Below are positions 10,373 to 20,485 of a DNA stretch of 64,000 bases, piece after piece. The position numbers and the translations under genes were made by a program. Within the stretch, counting starts at the first letter, position 1. Each line of letters starts with the position of its first letter. Below the pieces are notes generated by a model. It made no database searches and was not told where the DNA came from. It was given only the letters and a program-made list of their open reading frames with translations. The stretch is taken from the NCBI GenBank assembly GCA_025529335.1, contig JAMYHX010000022.1:62001-126000 (forward strand). The letters run 5' to 3'. Origin of the DNA: Rhizopus sp. PT2906. Its lineage: Eukaryota > Mucoromycota > Mucoromycetes > Mucorales > Rhizopodaceae.

Positions 10373-11505
10373 TTAACGACGCATCTTGACTGCCCTTGTG
10401 AAATGTTCATCAATCTGTTGATTGTATTCGGCCGGTCGTTCACCAGGTAGGCCATGGCCAGCTCCTTCAAAGACCTTGAGTTCAGCGCCCAATTTATCTG
10501 CGAGGTAGTAAGAGTTTCTGGGGTTAACGAGGTGATCCCAGGTACCCGTCATGACCAAAATCGGTATACCCGTTTCACGAATCTTTTGTAAGCGAGCCTC
10601 TGAGACATGGTGGGTCATACAGGCTGCCATTTGAGCCATATTGCCCCATAATGTCTGTGGACGACTGCGATCCATGCGAGCCAACTGAAGAGCGAGAGAT
10701 AAGTCCTGGTTGGTTTGGTACTGTTCATACTCTATCTGAGTTGGTTTGGCGGCGAGCCATTGGGGCGGGTACACAAGTGCAAGCGATTGACTGATTCTTT
10801 CTGCTGGGTCCTTGATAAAGATCAATCTTGGCAGAGTTGTTAATGCTCTCCACTATGGGTTATATATTCATCAGATTATACAAATCTTTGTAATCAGGTC
10901 AACTTACAGTTGGTATCTGACGTCCTGCTGTTGTGCTTGTTAGTACGAGCGAGCCAAATCGCTCAGGCCATCGAGAGACAAGTTCAAGGGCAATCATGCC
11001 TCCCATAGAGACTCCATCAAGATGAACGTTTTTTGTCCAGCCAAAGTGATCCATTAGGTCAATCACATCATGTGCCATTTGTGAAGTACTACGAATATTG
11101 GTACAACATTTCTGTAGACGATTTTTTCTATTTACCTATATACACCTTTGGGTGCATCTGAGAGAAAGAGAGAGAGAGAAAAAGAGGGTTTGTATTAAGC
11201 AAAGAGGATTCATAAGTGCTTACCTGATAATCCCATACCACGATTTTCAAATATCAATACAGTGTATTTACCTGTCTCTGCCAAGTATTTTGTCTGATGT
11301 TCCCAGGCAAGACAGGTTGTATTCAGTCCTAACTAGAATGGTTACTGCTTTGGGTCTTGTAGAAAATTCAAAAATCCAAACCCATAATAAGGACAACATG
11401 TTCTGGTCCATTGCCATGGAGTTCATAATAAATTTTTATTGCAGGGTTTTCTCTTCCCTTGGCTACTTCAACGTAACCCCTTTCTCGTTGTGTGGATAAT
11501 GACAT
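10373..11505 (-). CDS. Alpha/beta-fold hydrolase
   Basis: Five exons (11382-11505, 11224-11328, 11136-11157, 10908-11088, 10373-10852) give 303 residues. The fold is clear: strand LIFENRGMGLS with the oxyanion-loop region, nucleophile elbow GVSMGGM (Ser), an acid strand ILVMTGTWDHLV (Asp) and the catalytic His in EGAGHGLPGE. The third exon is only 22 bases; with it the protein reads GMGLSDAPKGVYSTSQMAHD, the usual wording of this family, and without it the frame fails. Relatives include 3-oxoadipate enol-lactonase-like and epoxide-hydrolase-like enzymes; the substrate cannot be told. There is no signal peptide, so it is probably cytosolic. VPS29 lies 109 bases upstream on the same strand. Confidence 0.8.
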
Positions 11506-11614
11506 TTAAAAAAAGAGAGAGAGAGAAAAATGCTTAAATAATCAAAATCACATTAAATTATAATAATTGGCTAGTTCAAAAGGAGAAAAAAAGGGAACAA
11601 AAGACTACTGTTTA

Positions 11615-12359
11615 TCAAAGCACCTTTGTATCTTGAATACTCTTTTTATATTCAATCTTTTCCACCTTGACTTCATTATCAACCAATTTATAAACATAGG
11701 TGACGATATTGCTTCCTTGGATATCCATCAATACAAACGAAGGAATAGGATCACTTGATTGAGATATTAGTGTGCTTTTATCTCTTATGGTTAACAAATT
11801 ATGTTACCTTGTATCGGGTATAGCAGAATATGCACCTGTAGCACTTCCAGGATTAATAAAGAATCGACCGTCAAATTCATAGGCTTCAAATTTATGTGTA
11901 TAGCCACTCAACAACACATCTACTTCCAACTGTCTTGCTATAATATTCAGAGCTTCGATATCACCTCGAGGTATTACCTGGTGCCCGTGAATGATACCAA
12001 TACGGAATTCACCTTCTTGAATCACCTTTGTCTGTGGCAAATCAACATCGTCAAACTCGCCCTTGACTGTGGTTAAATCACCAGCTATCGTTCTCAAGTA
12101 CTGATGAGTCTCTTTATCTACTAGGTTGCCCGTACATAATATTCTTTGAATCTTGCCAGGAACCTAAAGTATCCCTATTGAGTTCATCTCTCTGTCTGAC
12201 GCACACATGTTATATTTACCAAGAGTTTTCTAAATTTCTCAGGCAAGCCATGAGTTCTGTAAGGAATATGCAGGTCTCCAATAGCTAACACAAGCTTCAC
12301 CAAAATAGAAAAGTTAATGAGCTGCTTTATAGTAATGTCGAGTAAGACTTTACCACCAT
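11615..12359 (-). CDS. VPS29: Vacuolar protein sorting protein 29, retromer subunit
   Basis: Retromer cargo-selective subunit with a metallophosphoesterase fold, acting in endosome-to-Golgi retrieval with Vps26 and Vps35. Four coding exons (12354-12359, 12220-12294, 11808-12163, 11615-11753) give 191 residues, close to the 182 of human VPS29. Family landmarks are MVLVLAIGDLHIPYR, PGKIQRILCTGNL, IGIIHGHQVIPRGD, FINPGSATGAYSA and PSFVLMDIQGS near the C-terminus. The first coding exon is only ATG GTG; splicing it (donor GTAAAG, acceptor TGAAG, 59-base intron) restores the conserved start. The alternative, reading straight through to an upstream ATG at 12417, adds about 40 residues unlike the family. 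Very confident in identity, fairly confident in the 6-base exon. Confidence 0.92.
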
Positions 12360-13121
12360 TTGTTTTATATGCAAAATAGCAGTAATAAATAGCTGCTTGA
12401 GACAATTGGAAATTCACTTTCAGTAATGAAACATCATGATTGGATGTTGACTCCGCCGTAGGTCTGGCTAGTGTAATGATGCAAGAAAGCTCTCCTCATC
12501 TTCATTCCTATACAGTTTTTCCTGACAGTAATATCACACAGCTATATGTGATCTGGTGTCTCACTGAGCCAAGATTGGATGTCACGACTTTTACGAGTAA
12601 ATGTCGCCCTAAAATGTGTTGTAGCCCCAGTTCTTGGCGTCTTTTTCTGGGATGTATACAAAGTGCACCAGGGCTACTCAACTCACATAAGAACCTCCAT
12701 CATAATGTGTACTCACTTTTTGTACAAAGATCGAAAAAAAAGGGGGAGCGGAGACTGTTGTTGATAGATATGACACTGGCCTGAGTGTATGTATTGTTTT
12801 TGTAAAAGGTGGCATTAATGATGAAAATCAGCAAGGCTTCTGATAGCTTGATGCTAAGTGACTTTTGAGAACTTTATTTGGCATTCTGATAAATACTTGG
12901 ATAAATATTGTAACAAGCAAGGTCATCTGAAGAAACTTGCAAGTTAGATTTTATATACATACAATTACTTTTCCGGGCGCACTGTACATTACCGCCTCGA
13001 CGTTATCGATAAAAACTGCATATCTACCCTTCTGATAATTGATATTTACTTAAAAAGACGCGACAAAAAATTAAGCTCTTTGCTTTTGTGCTTTTTTATA
13101 TTTGCTATATTGGACGTCCTT
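12360..13121. other. Gene-poor stretch upstream of VPS29
   Basis: No supported gene. A plus-strand frame near 12440-12784 has no recognisable motif and overlaps the VPS29 promoter side. This is the left edge of an 8-kb gene-poor zone. Confidence 0.45.
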
Positions 13122-13362
13122 TCATCTTATCTTTCCATGGCAGCTATTGATGAAGTCGATGGCGAACTTCATTTCTTCTTAAATCATTTCGTCGTCGTAT
13201 TCTTGCTCTTCCCTTAGCGTGCTCTCGAGGGACAAGTGCAAGGAGGACTCACTGTCATTGTCGTTTGTTTGCTTTCTGTATTGACGCTTAAGTTTTTTGT
13301 TGAAACTTATGCCACGGTCAAGCTGCTTAACAGCTTTGGACAAACCGGGGAAGTGTTCAATG

Positions 13363-13364
<2 letters not shown>
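13122..13364 (-). pseudogene. Decayed coding fragment ending at a poly-A/T tract
   Basis: The minus strand reads as coherent protein from 13364: DIEHFPGLSKAVKQLDRGIS, then FNKKLKRQYRKQTNDNDSES, SLHLSLESTLREEQEYDDEM, one in-frame TAA, then EEMKFAIDFINSCHGKIR and a stop. The residue pattern (charged, no low complexity) looks like a real gene body carrying one nonsense change. I do not recognise the family. It starts directly after the poly-T run, that is, downstream of a poly-A tract on its own strand. Confidence 0.35.

Positions 13365-13426
<62 letters not shown>
13365..13426 (+). repeat. Uninterrupted poly-T run of 62 bases
   Basis: 62 consecutive T on the plus strand, by far the longest homopolymer in the window. 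On the minus strand it is a poly-A tract between 13427 onward and the decayed coding fragment, as expected for the tail of a retroposed sequence. The exact length may be affected by sequencing error. Confidence 0.85.
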
Positions 13427-13429
<3 letters not shown>

Positions 13430-13592
13430 GAACACAGTACTCTTTCATTTATGTTGCAAATGAAAGTCAACGTTTCTACAAAGTTTTCTTCTAACGTTAC
13501 CTTCATGGCGACGTAGTCGACAATCTGATAATTTTTTTTTATCAAAGGATCGTCATCGTATGGATGACTGACCGCACTCCGTTGTTGATATG

Positions 13593-13649
13593 TTAAGAAT
13601 AACGCAATTGCTTCACAGCTTTAGTTAAACCAGGTAAGCGTACGATGTC
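13593..13649 (-). pseudogene. Short second copy of the decayed coding fragment
   Basis: The minus strand reads DIVRLPGLTKAVKQLRYS then stop, matching DIEHFPGLSKAVKQL of the fragment at 13122-13364 in 11 of 15 positions. Surrounding DNA aligns weakly too. It suggests a duplicated piece of the same unknown gene, separated by the poly-T tract. Confidence 0.3.
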
Positions 13650-15184
13650 ATTTTTCACTTATGTGATATTATCGAGTGAATGGTAGTTTTGCCTTGAAAA
13701 TATAAGAATGCGGCAAGATGGAATAAGTCTTTTCTATGAAAAGAGAAAAGAAAGGGATTTGTGGCAAAAGGGGAAATTGAGCTTTATATAAATGTTGTCA
13801 ACCAATGACATCTTGTGAATTATACTATGTGGCGCGTCATTAACTACTATAGACTACAGATGTCATGAATCAGTCTTATGGGCTTTAATAATAATATCGT
13901 ATAAACAAGACAACGTCAGCTTGTATGCATAATGTAAATCTATTCTATCTGTTCTGATTTTTGCACAGGAGACAGTTTGTTACTATTCATCTTGCACAGC
14001 TAGCACGTCTGGAAAGATCATCTCTTCAGTAGACCACGGTAAAGGGATCTCATAACAATGGGTCAAGAATTGATATATCAAGAACAGGTAATAGATAAAT
14101 AAGGGGATATAATCTGCATATTTTGATAGTATCTACAAGAGGGCTTTTCTAAATTCAGGCTTGAATTTGCCATATGGCGAATTGGCTTCTTCCTGATTTC
14201 CTGCTTCCAAGAAGATTTCTTTGAAAAACCTGCAGAAATGTTCTGATACTGCTTCCTTCCATTGTATATCAAGTTTTATTAAAAGCTACAAAACATGAGT
14301 TCTTTGTATTCTTCATAACTGATCTCTATTGAAAATAATAAGTCAGAAAGTCTTTGGATCTGCAAATAGCAACTGTGTGTAGTGTGGATCTAGCGAAATG
14401 ATAGTCCCTCCTTTTTTTTTTTTTCTAATAACCATTTTTAGTGATTATCAGCAGTTTATTGAACCAATCCGAAACCTCATCAACGCTTCCATCTCTCTCT
14501 TTTTTTTATTATTATTATCACAAGAGAAAATTTAAACAAGTTTAAGCTTTTAAAAATAGTTTCAGATGCAAAGAGGCTATTCAGTGTAACCAATGCTATT
14601 CTTTCTCGCTTGCATTAAAATAAATCAGAAGAGAGAAGATAAGCTCACTCTAGAGTAACAATTGAAAATGTATTGCTGAGTTCAGGAGCATCTGTTTACA
14701 CATGTAAAAAAAGTGTGAAAAGGATGTGTTTTGTACTTTGTCACTTGACCTGTAAACAAGATGTAGTCGTTCTTTATTTTATACATGTTAAAGACGAATT
14801 CATTGGAACATAACAAAGTCATATGCATCCTTATTTACTTGAAAAGGAATTGATAAGAAATAAAAAAGGAGGGGAACGTGTGTTTAGTAAAATGATAAAC
14901 AAGTATAAAGCATGCATATATGATAGACCTGACAACTGAGTTCATAAAATGTGTATTTGGTACTCCCAATGGAAGAAGGTCATCTGACGATACATTATGA
15001 AATGAGTCAATCACTGTAATAAAGATGACGCATGTTTGAATAAAAGTTCGGAATGGCCAGACCGAAGATGAATTATTTATTATTTGATCAACCATGAATG
15101 CAATAATAGAAGAACTATGTACAAGAGAATAAAGAAAGAGAGATAGAGATAAAGGATATGTACATATACATATGAATTAATGAA
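13650..15184. other. Gene-poor AT-rich stretch
   Basis: Nothing supported. Short frames of 60-90 codons near 14078-14272 and 14835-15095 have no motif. Contains several T runs (near 14410 and 14500). Confidence 0.45.
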
Positions 15185-15781
15185 TTAAATAGAAAGATCT
15201 TGTCGATGCTTGAGAACAAATTGATTCAAGTCTTGGTCGTCGACCCAACAGTTGTATTGAATTAACTTTAAGAAGGCGCGTTCGAGTTGATAGATTTCTT
15301 TCATTGAAAATAATCCACCACAGATCTCGTAGAGTCTTCTGTTGGTTAGAGTGTGTGTTGTCCAGGCTGAGTCTTTTAAGAATTTGGATGCTAATAATAA
15401 TGCGCCAAGAAACATGCGATGATTTGTATCATCACTGCCAACAGCTCTCTTTGGTAAGTTGGATTTAGCTCTTTGCAAGTATATCAAGGCGACTAAGAGA
15501 GTTCTGCAATTGATGTCAGCTTGGTGAGTTACTTTTTGAACAAAGAAGACGAGTTCAGGTAATGATCTGCGTATGCTGGCGTTTTTAGGATGGGCTGGTA
15601 ATAAATCACATAATGTCATGGCTGTAAAGTCTATGGATAAAAGGTTATTATTTGTTGAATATATTCATGAATCACTATTACCAATCAAGATAGAAGGTAA
15701 GCCTTTTCTTGTACATGTATTTGCTGGTTTATTGTGTGGACGAGTGATAATGAAATTAAAAGTGGGTGGTTGTTGGATCAT
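15185..15781 (-). CDS. Pcl-type cyclin (Pho85-cyclin family)
   Basis: Two exons give about 181 residues. The cyclin box is clear: LPELVFFVQKVTHQADI, LLVALIYLQRAKSNL, HRMFLGALLLASKFLKDSAW and TNRRLYEICGGLFSMKEIYQ followed by LERAFLKLIQYNCWVD. The RMFLGALLLASKFL helix and the -NRxLYEICG- step are typical of Pcl1/Pcl2/Pcl9 and related cyclins that activate the CDK Pho85. The 51-base intron joins ATT G to AC TTT ACA, keeping frame; the upstream ATG at 15781 (MIQQPPTF) is the only good start. Small for the family but with a complete box. It is the one clearly live gene in a zone of decayed elements. A role in cell-cycle or phosphate signalling is by family only. Confidence 0.85.
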
Positions 15782-17707
15782 GATTTAATAAAAGAAATGA
15801 AAGAAAGAGAATCAAAATACGCGAAAAGGGGAGAATCTTTATAAGCATGCAAAAGCCATGCTTGTGTCATTATTTTGTCTCCCTTTCATAATTTTTTTTT
15901 GTTCAACAAAAACCTCCTTGCTTGAATGCCACACACACACACACACGCACACATATACAAATTGCTATCCTTACCAAAATCAAGCTTGTTCAACACATCT
16001 CCTTAATACAACTTGACATTTCATCTATACTCATGTTTGTAACTCCTTATAAGCGTATTGTTCTAGAGTGCAACAGGTATTTCATTCCGAGAGATAAGAC
16101 CATTATTTCCTTCTTTAGATATGCCGATGTCGAGAAAATAAAAGGAAAGACAGCTTTCACAAAGCATTGTTTACAGGTTTTGACGTTAAATTCAGTAATT
16201 TATCCTTTTATAAACTGTGTGGTTCGAAATGTATCACGTGTGATGCCTACAAAAAAGTTGTCCATCAAACAATGAATAACAGAAGCCTCATTTAACTCTT
16301 TTGTTAAAGGCTTAGCTCTTTTGAATGATATAGAGTTAAAATAGGTTAAATGAAAATAAATAAATATGCATCAAGCTTACAAGTTCTTTGACAACCTTAT
16401 AAAGGTATGACAGGTATGCAAGAGTCTAGATTGAAGCGGTGGTCATAGAAATGGGAGTTTTCATTTATGCATAAAGAAATATTTCTTTATTTTGTTGAGC
16501 TTTTTCAAATGCTGGTTTTTTTTTTTTTGGGTATGTGTTCAAAACATTACTTTATTTCAGATATAAGCATGAAATAAAGATATGAAATCTATTTATAGTC
16601 ATATAAAAACCCTGTATGAACCATGTCAGTTTTATTGTTTCTTTTATAATTGACAAGTCTTGTGCTTATTGTTTTTCTCTACATTCACTCAATATTGTTC
16701 CTGGACGCGGTTTCATTTTAAAAATATTTTCTAAATAAATCAACGGAATACAATAAGCCGAAAGTTACACTTCCCATCTATCGGTCTCGGAGCAACCGAT
16801 CACTCTGTCATTTTGATCTACACACGTTTTATTTTTTTTTCTACACAAAAGCCGACAGATGATGCAATTATGCTGTAAAAAAGTGATCTGTGCGGTTTAC
16901 ATTTTCTTATCAGCTCACTTTGTATCTTGGTTACCAGTTTCTATGACAAGAGACACGTCTCATTTTATATTTCAAATAAGCAAATCTCTATTCATTCAAC
17001 ATGTTCATTCATTTGTATTGCTTTGATTAAAACAAAAAGAAGCGAATAACGATTTTGGATATTTTTGGAGAAAGTTACAGAGCAAAAAAAAAGGTTTCCA
17101 GCGGACTGACCCGCTTTGTTTCTGACGCGAGTTCTTTGGTAGCACGTATTTGCTGTTAAATTTTAATCTTTGTTCTGTTTACTAGTCTGAACATAAGATA
17201 TATCTTCATGTCATAGAGTATAATGTTACAACTTGCTATTATTGTTCCGCCTACCTGAACACATTCGTTCCAATTGTCCTGATATGGTTAGGCTGGCAAA
17301 ACAGCGTGATTCTATGTATGCCATCCGCACCTTCTTCATGAGGCTATTTCCAACAAAAAACTCTGTTGCTCTATTCATAGGACGAAGTCTTCATTCCATT
17401 ATTTCTGAGTCTTTTGAGAGTAAAACCATTTTAGAAGCTGATCAACTTGAGCAGTTACTTTACTAGAAACGGCATGATAAGCCTCAGACATGCGCTGGCC
17501 GATGGACCATCATGATGGCTAGAGCAGATATATGATATCACTGAATGATATGCTAAAACTGATCGTATTTAAGTTAGCATAAAGTAGGAATTAATAAGGT
17601 TTATTAACCAGAAGACTAATGAATACCATATTGTTCGTTTTATACTTACCGGGGCGTTAAGGAATGCACTGCCGTTATGGACAGCGCATTGAATCCAGGG
17701 AGCACCG
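15782..17707. other. Gene-poor stretch without a recognised gene
   Basis: A (CA)n repeat lies near 15930-15946. Frames of 117 codons (15922-16275) and 77 codons (17233-17466) have ordinary residue mixes but no motif I know; the second might be an exon of an unknown or decayed gene. No other structure seen. Confidence 0.4.
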
Positions 17708-18249
17708 TTAATCTTCTGAAGGCCTTTTGAAGGGGGCAGGACTTTCATTATCGTGTTTTGATTTATAAACGAAGATATTATATATGTTTAATGCACTATT
17801 CACATCGCGATTCCAAACCGTACCACAAGATTCACACTTGAGAGACAGAGTGTACTCTTCGCTTTGATCCAGTAATTGAGATATTATTTAATTGTTTGGA
17901 TTTGCATTTGTTACATATCTGACTCGTTAAGTACTCGTCAACCGAGACAAATTCGGTCCTCCCGTTGGACTGTTTGCATTTTCGTTTGATTTCTTCAGTA
18001 ATACGTCTAGTAGGCGCAGCTCATTTACCTTTCATACTTAACAAAAGAACCATTTCCGAACGCAATGATTCGCTTCCGTTGAGAGGAGGAAGGGAGATCA
18101 ACAGGAGGTAAAGGTACATGTTTGATTTTGTTTGGGTTTTGGTTTTTAGCGCCAACTGTGCTTGTTTTGCCATACTTTTTGCTGTTGTCAAAGAATCTTT
18201 TAACAATTTCTTGAGTTCCTTTTTGTTTGTTAATATGCGCTTTGAGCAT
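17708..18249 (-). pseudogene. Fanzor (eukaryotic TnpB-like) nuclease remnant, copy 1
   Basis: C-terminal part of a TnpB/Fanzor-type RNA-guided nuclease, broken. On the minus strand: RIIAFGNGSF (RuvC-core segment), a shift into MKGK-stop-AAPTRRITEEIKRKC, then VDEYLTSQICNKCKSKQ with the first CxxC pair of the zinc ribbon. After a second shift comes LSLKCESCGTVWNRDVNSAL with the second CxxC pair and the RuvC-III Asp in NRDVNSA. The end NIYNIF...PFKRPSED-stop agrees with the usual tail of this family. Two frame shifts and one internal stop make it non-functional. The N-terminal half is not recognisable; a basic stretch near 18353-18415 (MKRKKDDDLPLPKAKRNK) could be its decayed nuclear signal. The nuclease assignment is by motif. 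Confidence 0.75.
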
Positions 18250-19505
18250 TAATTGAATAAGTTTGTTTGCGCCTGTGCAAACAAAGAAGGGAGCCCGCGA
18301 TCGACAGCTAATGGACCCTTAATAAATGTCATATCGACTATATATCTTACATACCTTTCCCTTTGTTTCGCTTTGCCTTTGGAAGCGGAAGGTCATCGTC
18401 TTTCTTTCGCTTCATGTTGAAGTAAAGAAAAAAGGGAACAGGAAAGGTAGCCGCGGATAGCCTTGTCATGTTAAATTAACGATCGACAACATTGTTTCTA
18501 TATTTTCTTTAATAATAAAATGGCTCTCGATTAAAAAAGCACTCCATTTTTGACACACTGCACTTCTTATTGCGATCTCCAACGTAGTTATCTTTATAAA
18601 AGTGATGGAATAAGGATACTAAGATGACACACGATGGTCATAAGTCATCATCTAAACATCAGGAACAGTAGTTGAAGAAGTAGCAGTGAAGAGGGAAACG
18701 AAGAAACACAAACCTTAATGATGCCCATATGATCCATGATGAAACATCAGTACGCAATTTGTACATACGTATGCAGCATGTGTCTGGCTGATACATTGAA
18801 AGTCTTGCTCAAAAACACATCCTTGATGAAGACTATCACTTCTACTGTTGCTTTTAAGCTAATAATCATGTTGCAAAAGCTACTTTTTCTATGCGCGATT
18901 GTACTATATATTTAACAGATCCTGACTGCTTTCTTTCTTTTTTCTCTTGGGTTATTCAAACATAATATACTAGAGAATTAGAAAATAGTGAGTTTAGGCA
19001 CATTATACATTTTATATAAATCCTAACATAAAATAAAGCTTCGTATTATAACCCGCAGCTTTATTAGTGCGATAAAGTGAAACTTATTCTCTAATCATAC
19101 TCTAAGACTATGAATCAAGGGACAAACTATCAAGTAACCAATTATATTGAAGCCATGGACAGAAACTAATCAAATTCAGTAATATATTAGTTATTGATAT
19201 ATCTATTTGTTCGTTAATCTAAGGTTCCAAATAAGACTTAAGAAGCTTGTGGCAGCTACTTTCATTGGCGTACACATATAACATGTCAAGTTTATCAAAA
19301 GGATACAAGTAGATGATATGCATTTATTCTTTCTGACTCATTCATATCACTTCGTGTAATAGCGTCCCATCAATCAATCTGAAAGTCTGCTCAGCTGTAC
19401 CATCATGTCAAAGGGGGAATATTGTTATATGTTTAATATATGATATACTGTGGCGCTAGCATTACTAGTAGTGTTCCTTATGTTTCTTCTCATTGTTAGT
19501 TAATT
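18250..19505. other. Gene-poor stretch beside transposon remnants
   Basis: No supported gene. 18250-18420 may hold the decayed 5' part of the neighbouring Fanzor copy. The rest is AT-rich with no motif recognised. Confidence 0.4.
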
Positions 19506-19890
19506 TTATAATTCAAGTTCATGAGAACAGTCAAGAATAACCAAGCTGGCGTCCGTGACAACACCGACATCGCGAATTTCTCCATAACTCTAAAAAGTAA
19601 CCTTCAGACTGTCAAGAAGACCACTGGTGGAGTAACCAACACAAACATTCAAGGTTAACACATTTAATCATTGTCTCTGATTTTATTGCTACGGATAGTG
19701 TTATATTGACTGAACCATCATTAAAAGCCAAGCAAGCCTTGAGATTGGCGACACAAATCTCATCGATATCAAAGTAAACTTCCAAAAATCAGTTGTTGCC
19801 TGACAGACAAAATCGTTGAATTGGCGAAAAGCTGCCATAAACATTTCCTGCACGGTTTCAACATGAGAAGAAGCGCCCAAAAACAAAATT
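19506..19890 (-). pseudogene. Unidentified decayed coding fragments
   Basis: The minus strand shows three protein-like pieces in different frames: EMFMAAFRQFNDFVCQA, then LEVYFDIDEICVANLKACLA continuing FNDGSVNITLSVA, and after a gap TLNVCVGYSTSGLLDSLKV continuing with one stop to DASLVILDCSHELEL. Cys content and balanced residues suggest a former small, perhaps secreted, protein. No family recognised. It lies immediately downstream of the Helitron fragment. Confidence 0.25.
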
Positions 19891-19957
19891 ACGAACCTAT
19901 TTCAGAGCACCGACATGAGTGGTTTCTATAAAATCTTTTGTTGATTACTAGGGACTA

Positions 19958-20485
19958 TCAAGCTTGGTTAAAGATCTGGGATGCAAAACCGTCGCCTAAA
20001 ATGCTTAAAAGTCTGTTTGCAAGATCATTGCATGTGTCGTTGCAGCAACGCTCCCAGAGCGCCAAAGGATTATTTAACTGGCCTTGAAGCAATGCAGTAA
20101 GGAATAATCGTCTTAGGTTTGTGCCTGTAGCAAAAAGGTTTGCTTCAGCAAAGCATCTGCCCCATTCGCGATCATCCTCGACCAAGTGAAGAGCCACGCA
20201 GGCCTCTCTGAAGGTTGGGTACAGAATCCCATTAACTGTTCGTATGTCTTCAAAGGATATGGGACCACGGACGCTAGTCAGCAAAAGACGAAGATAGTAC
20301 CTCTCTCCTGCAATGGGGCTACAGTGGTACATTCTGCCAATGGCAAAGCCCCGCTGACGAGGGTGTCATTTCTTCCTTCTTTCGTCAAAGACAAAATGCT
20401 GAGAGAACTCCTAGTAGAGATACTGTCTACCATCCTCGTTTCTTGCATTATAATCAAAGAAGGCCATCAAGGTTGATTTGCTCCT
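19958..20485 (-). mobile_element. Helitron helicase (RepHel) fragment
   Basis: The minus strand reads KSTLMAFFDYNARNEDGRQY, a stop, FSQHFVFDERRKK, a stop, then HPRQRGFAIGRMYHCSPIAG continuing ERYYLRLLLTSVRGPISFED, IRTVNGILYPTFREACVALH, LVEDDREWGRCFAEANLFAT and LRRLFLTALLQGQLNNPLAL. This is the conserved region between the Rep and Pif1-helicase parts of fungal Helitron proteins. The Walker A/B helicase core and the Rep HUH motif are absent, and two in-frame stops occur, so it is a truncated dead copy. No Helitron 3' hairpin or CTRR end was identified. Confidence 0.85.

Noticed and set aside
12184..12417. 77-codon minus frame with longer VPS29 N-terminus
   Set aside because: Adds residues foreign to the family and runs past the exon 2 donor; the spliced 6-base exon model fits conservation.
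13236..13463. Plus-strand frame with a poly-Phe run
   Set aside because: The Phe run is the translated poly-T tract; the minus strand reads better as protein.
16210..16240. GGTTCGAAAT as a possible tRNA T-arm
   Set aside because: No matching acceptor, D or anticodon stems could be built around it.
15922..16275. 117-codon plus frame beginning in a CA repeat
   Set aside because: Starts as Thr-His repeat translation, no motif, no splice support.
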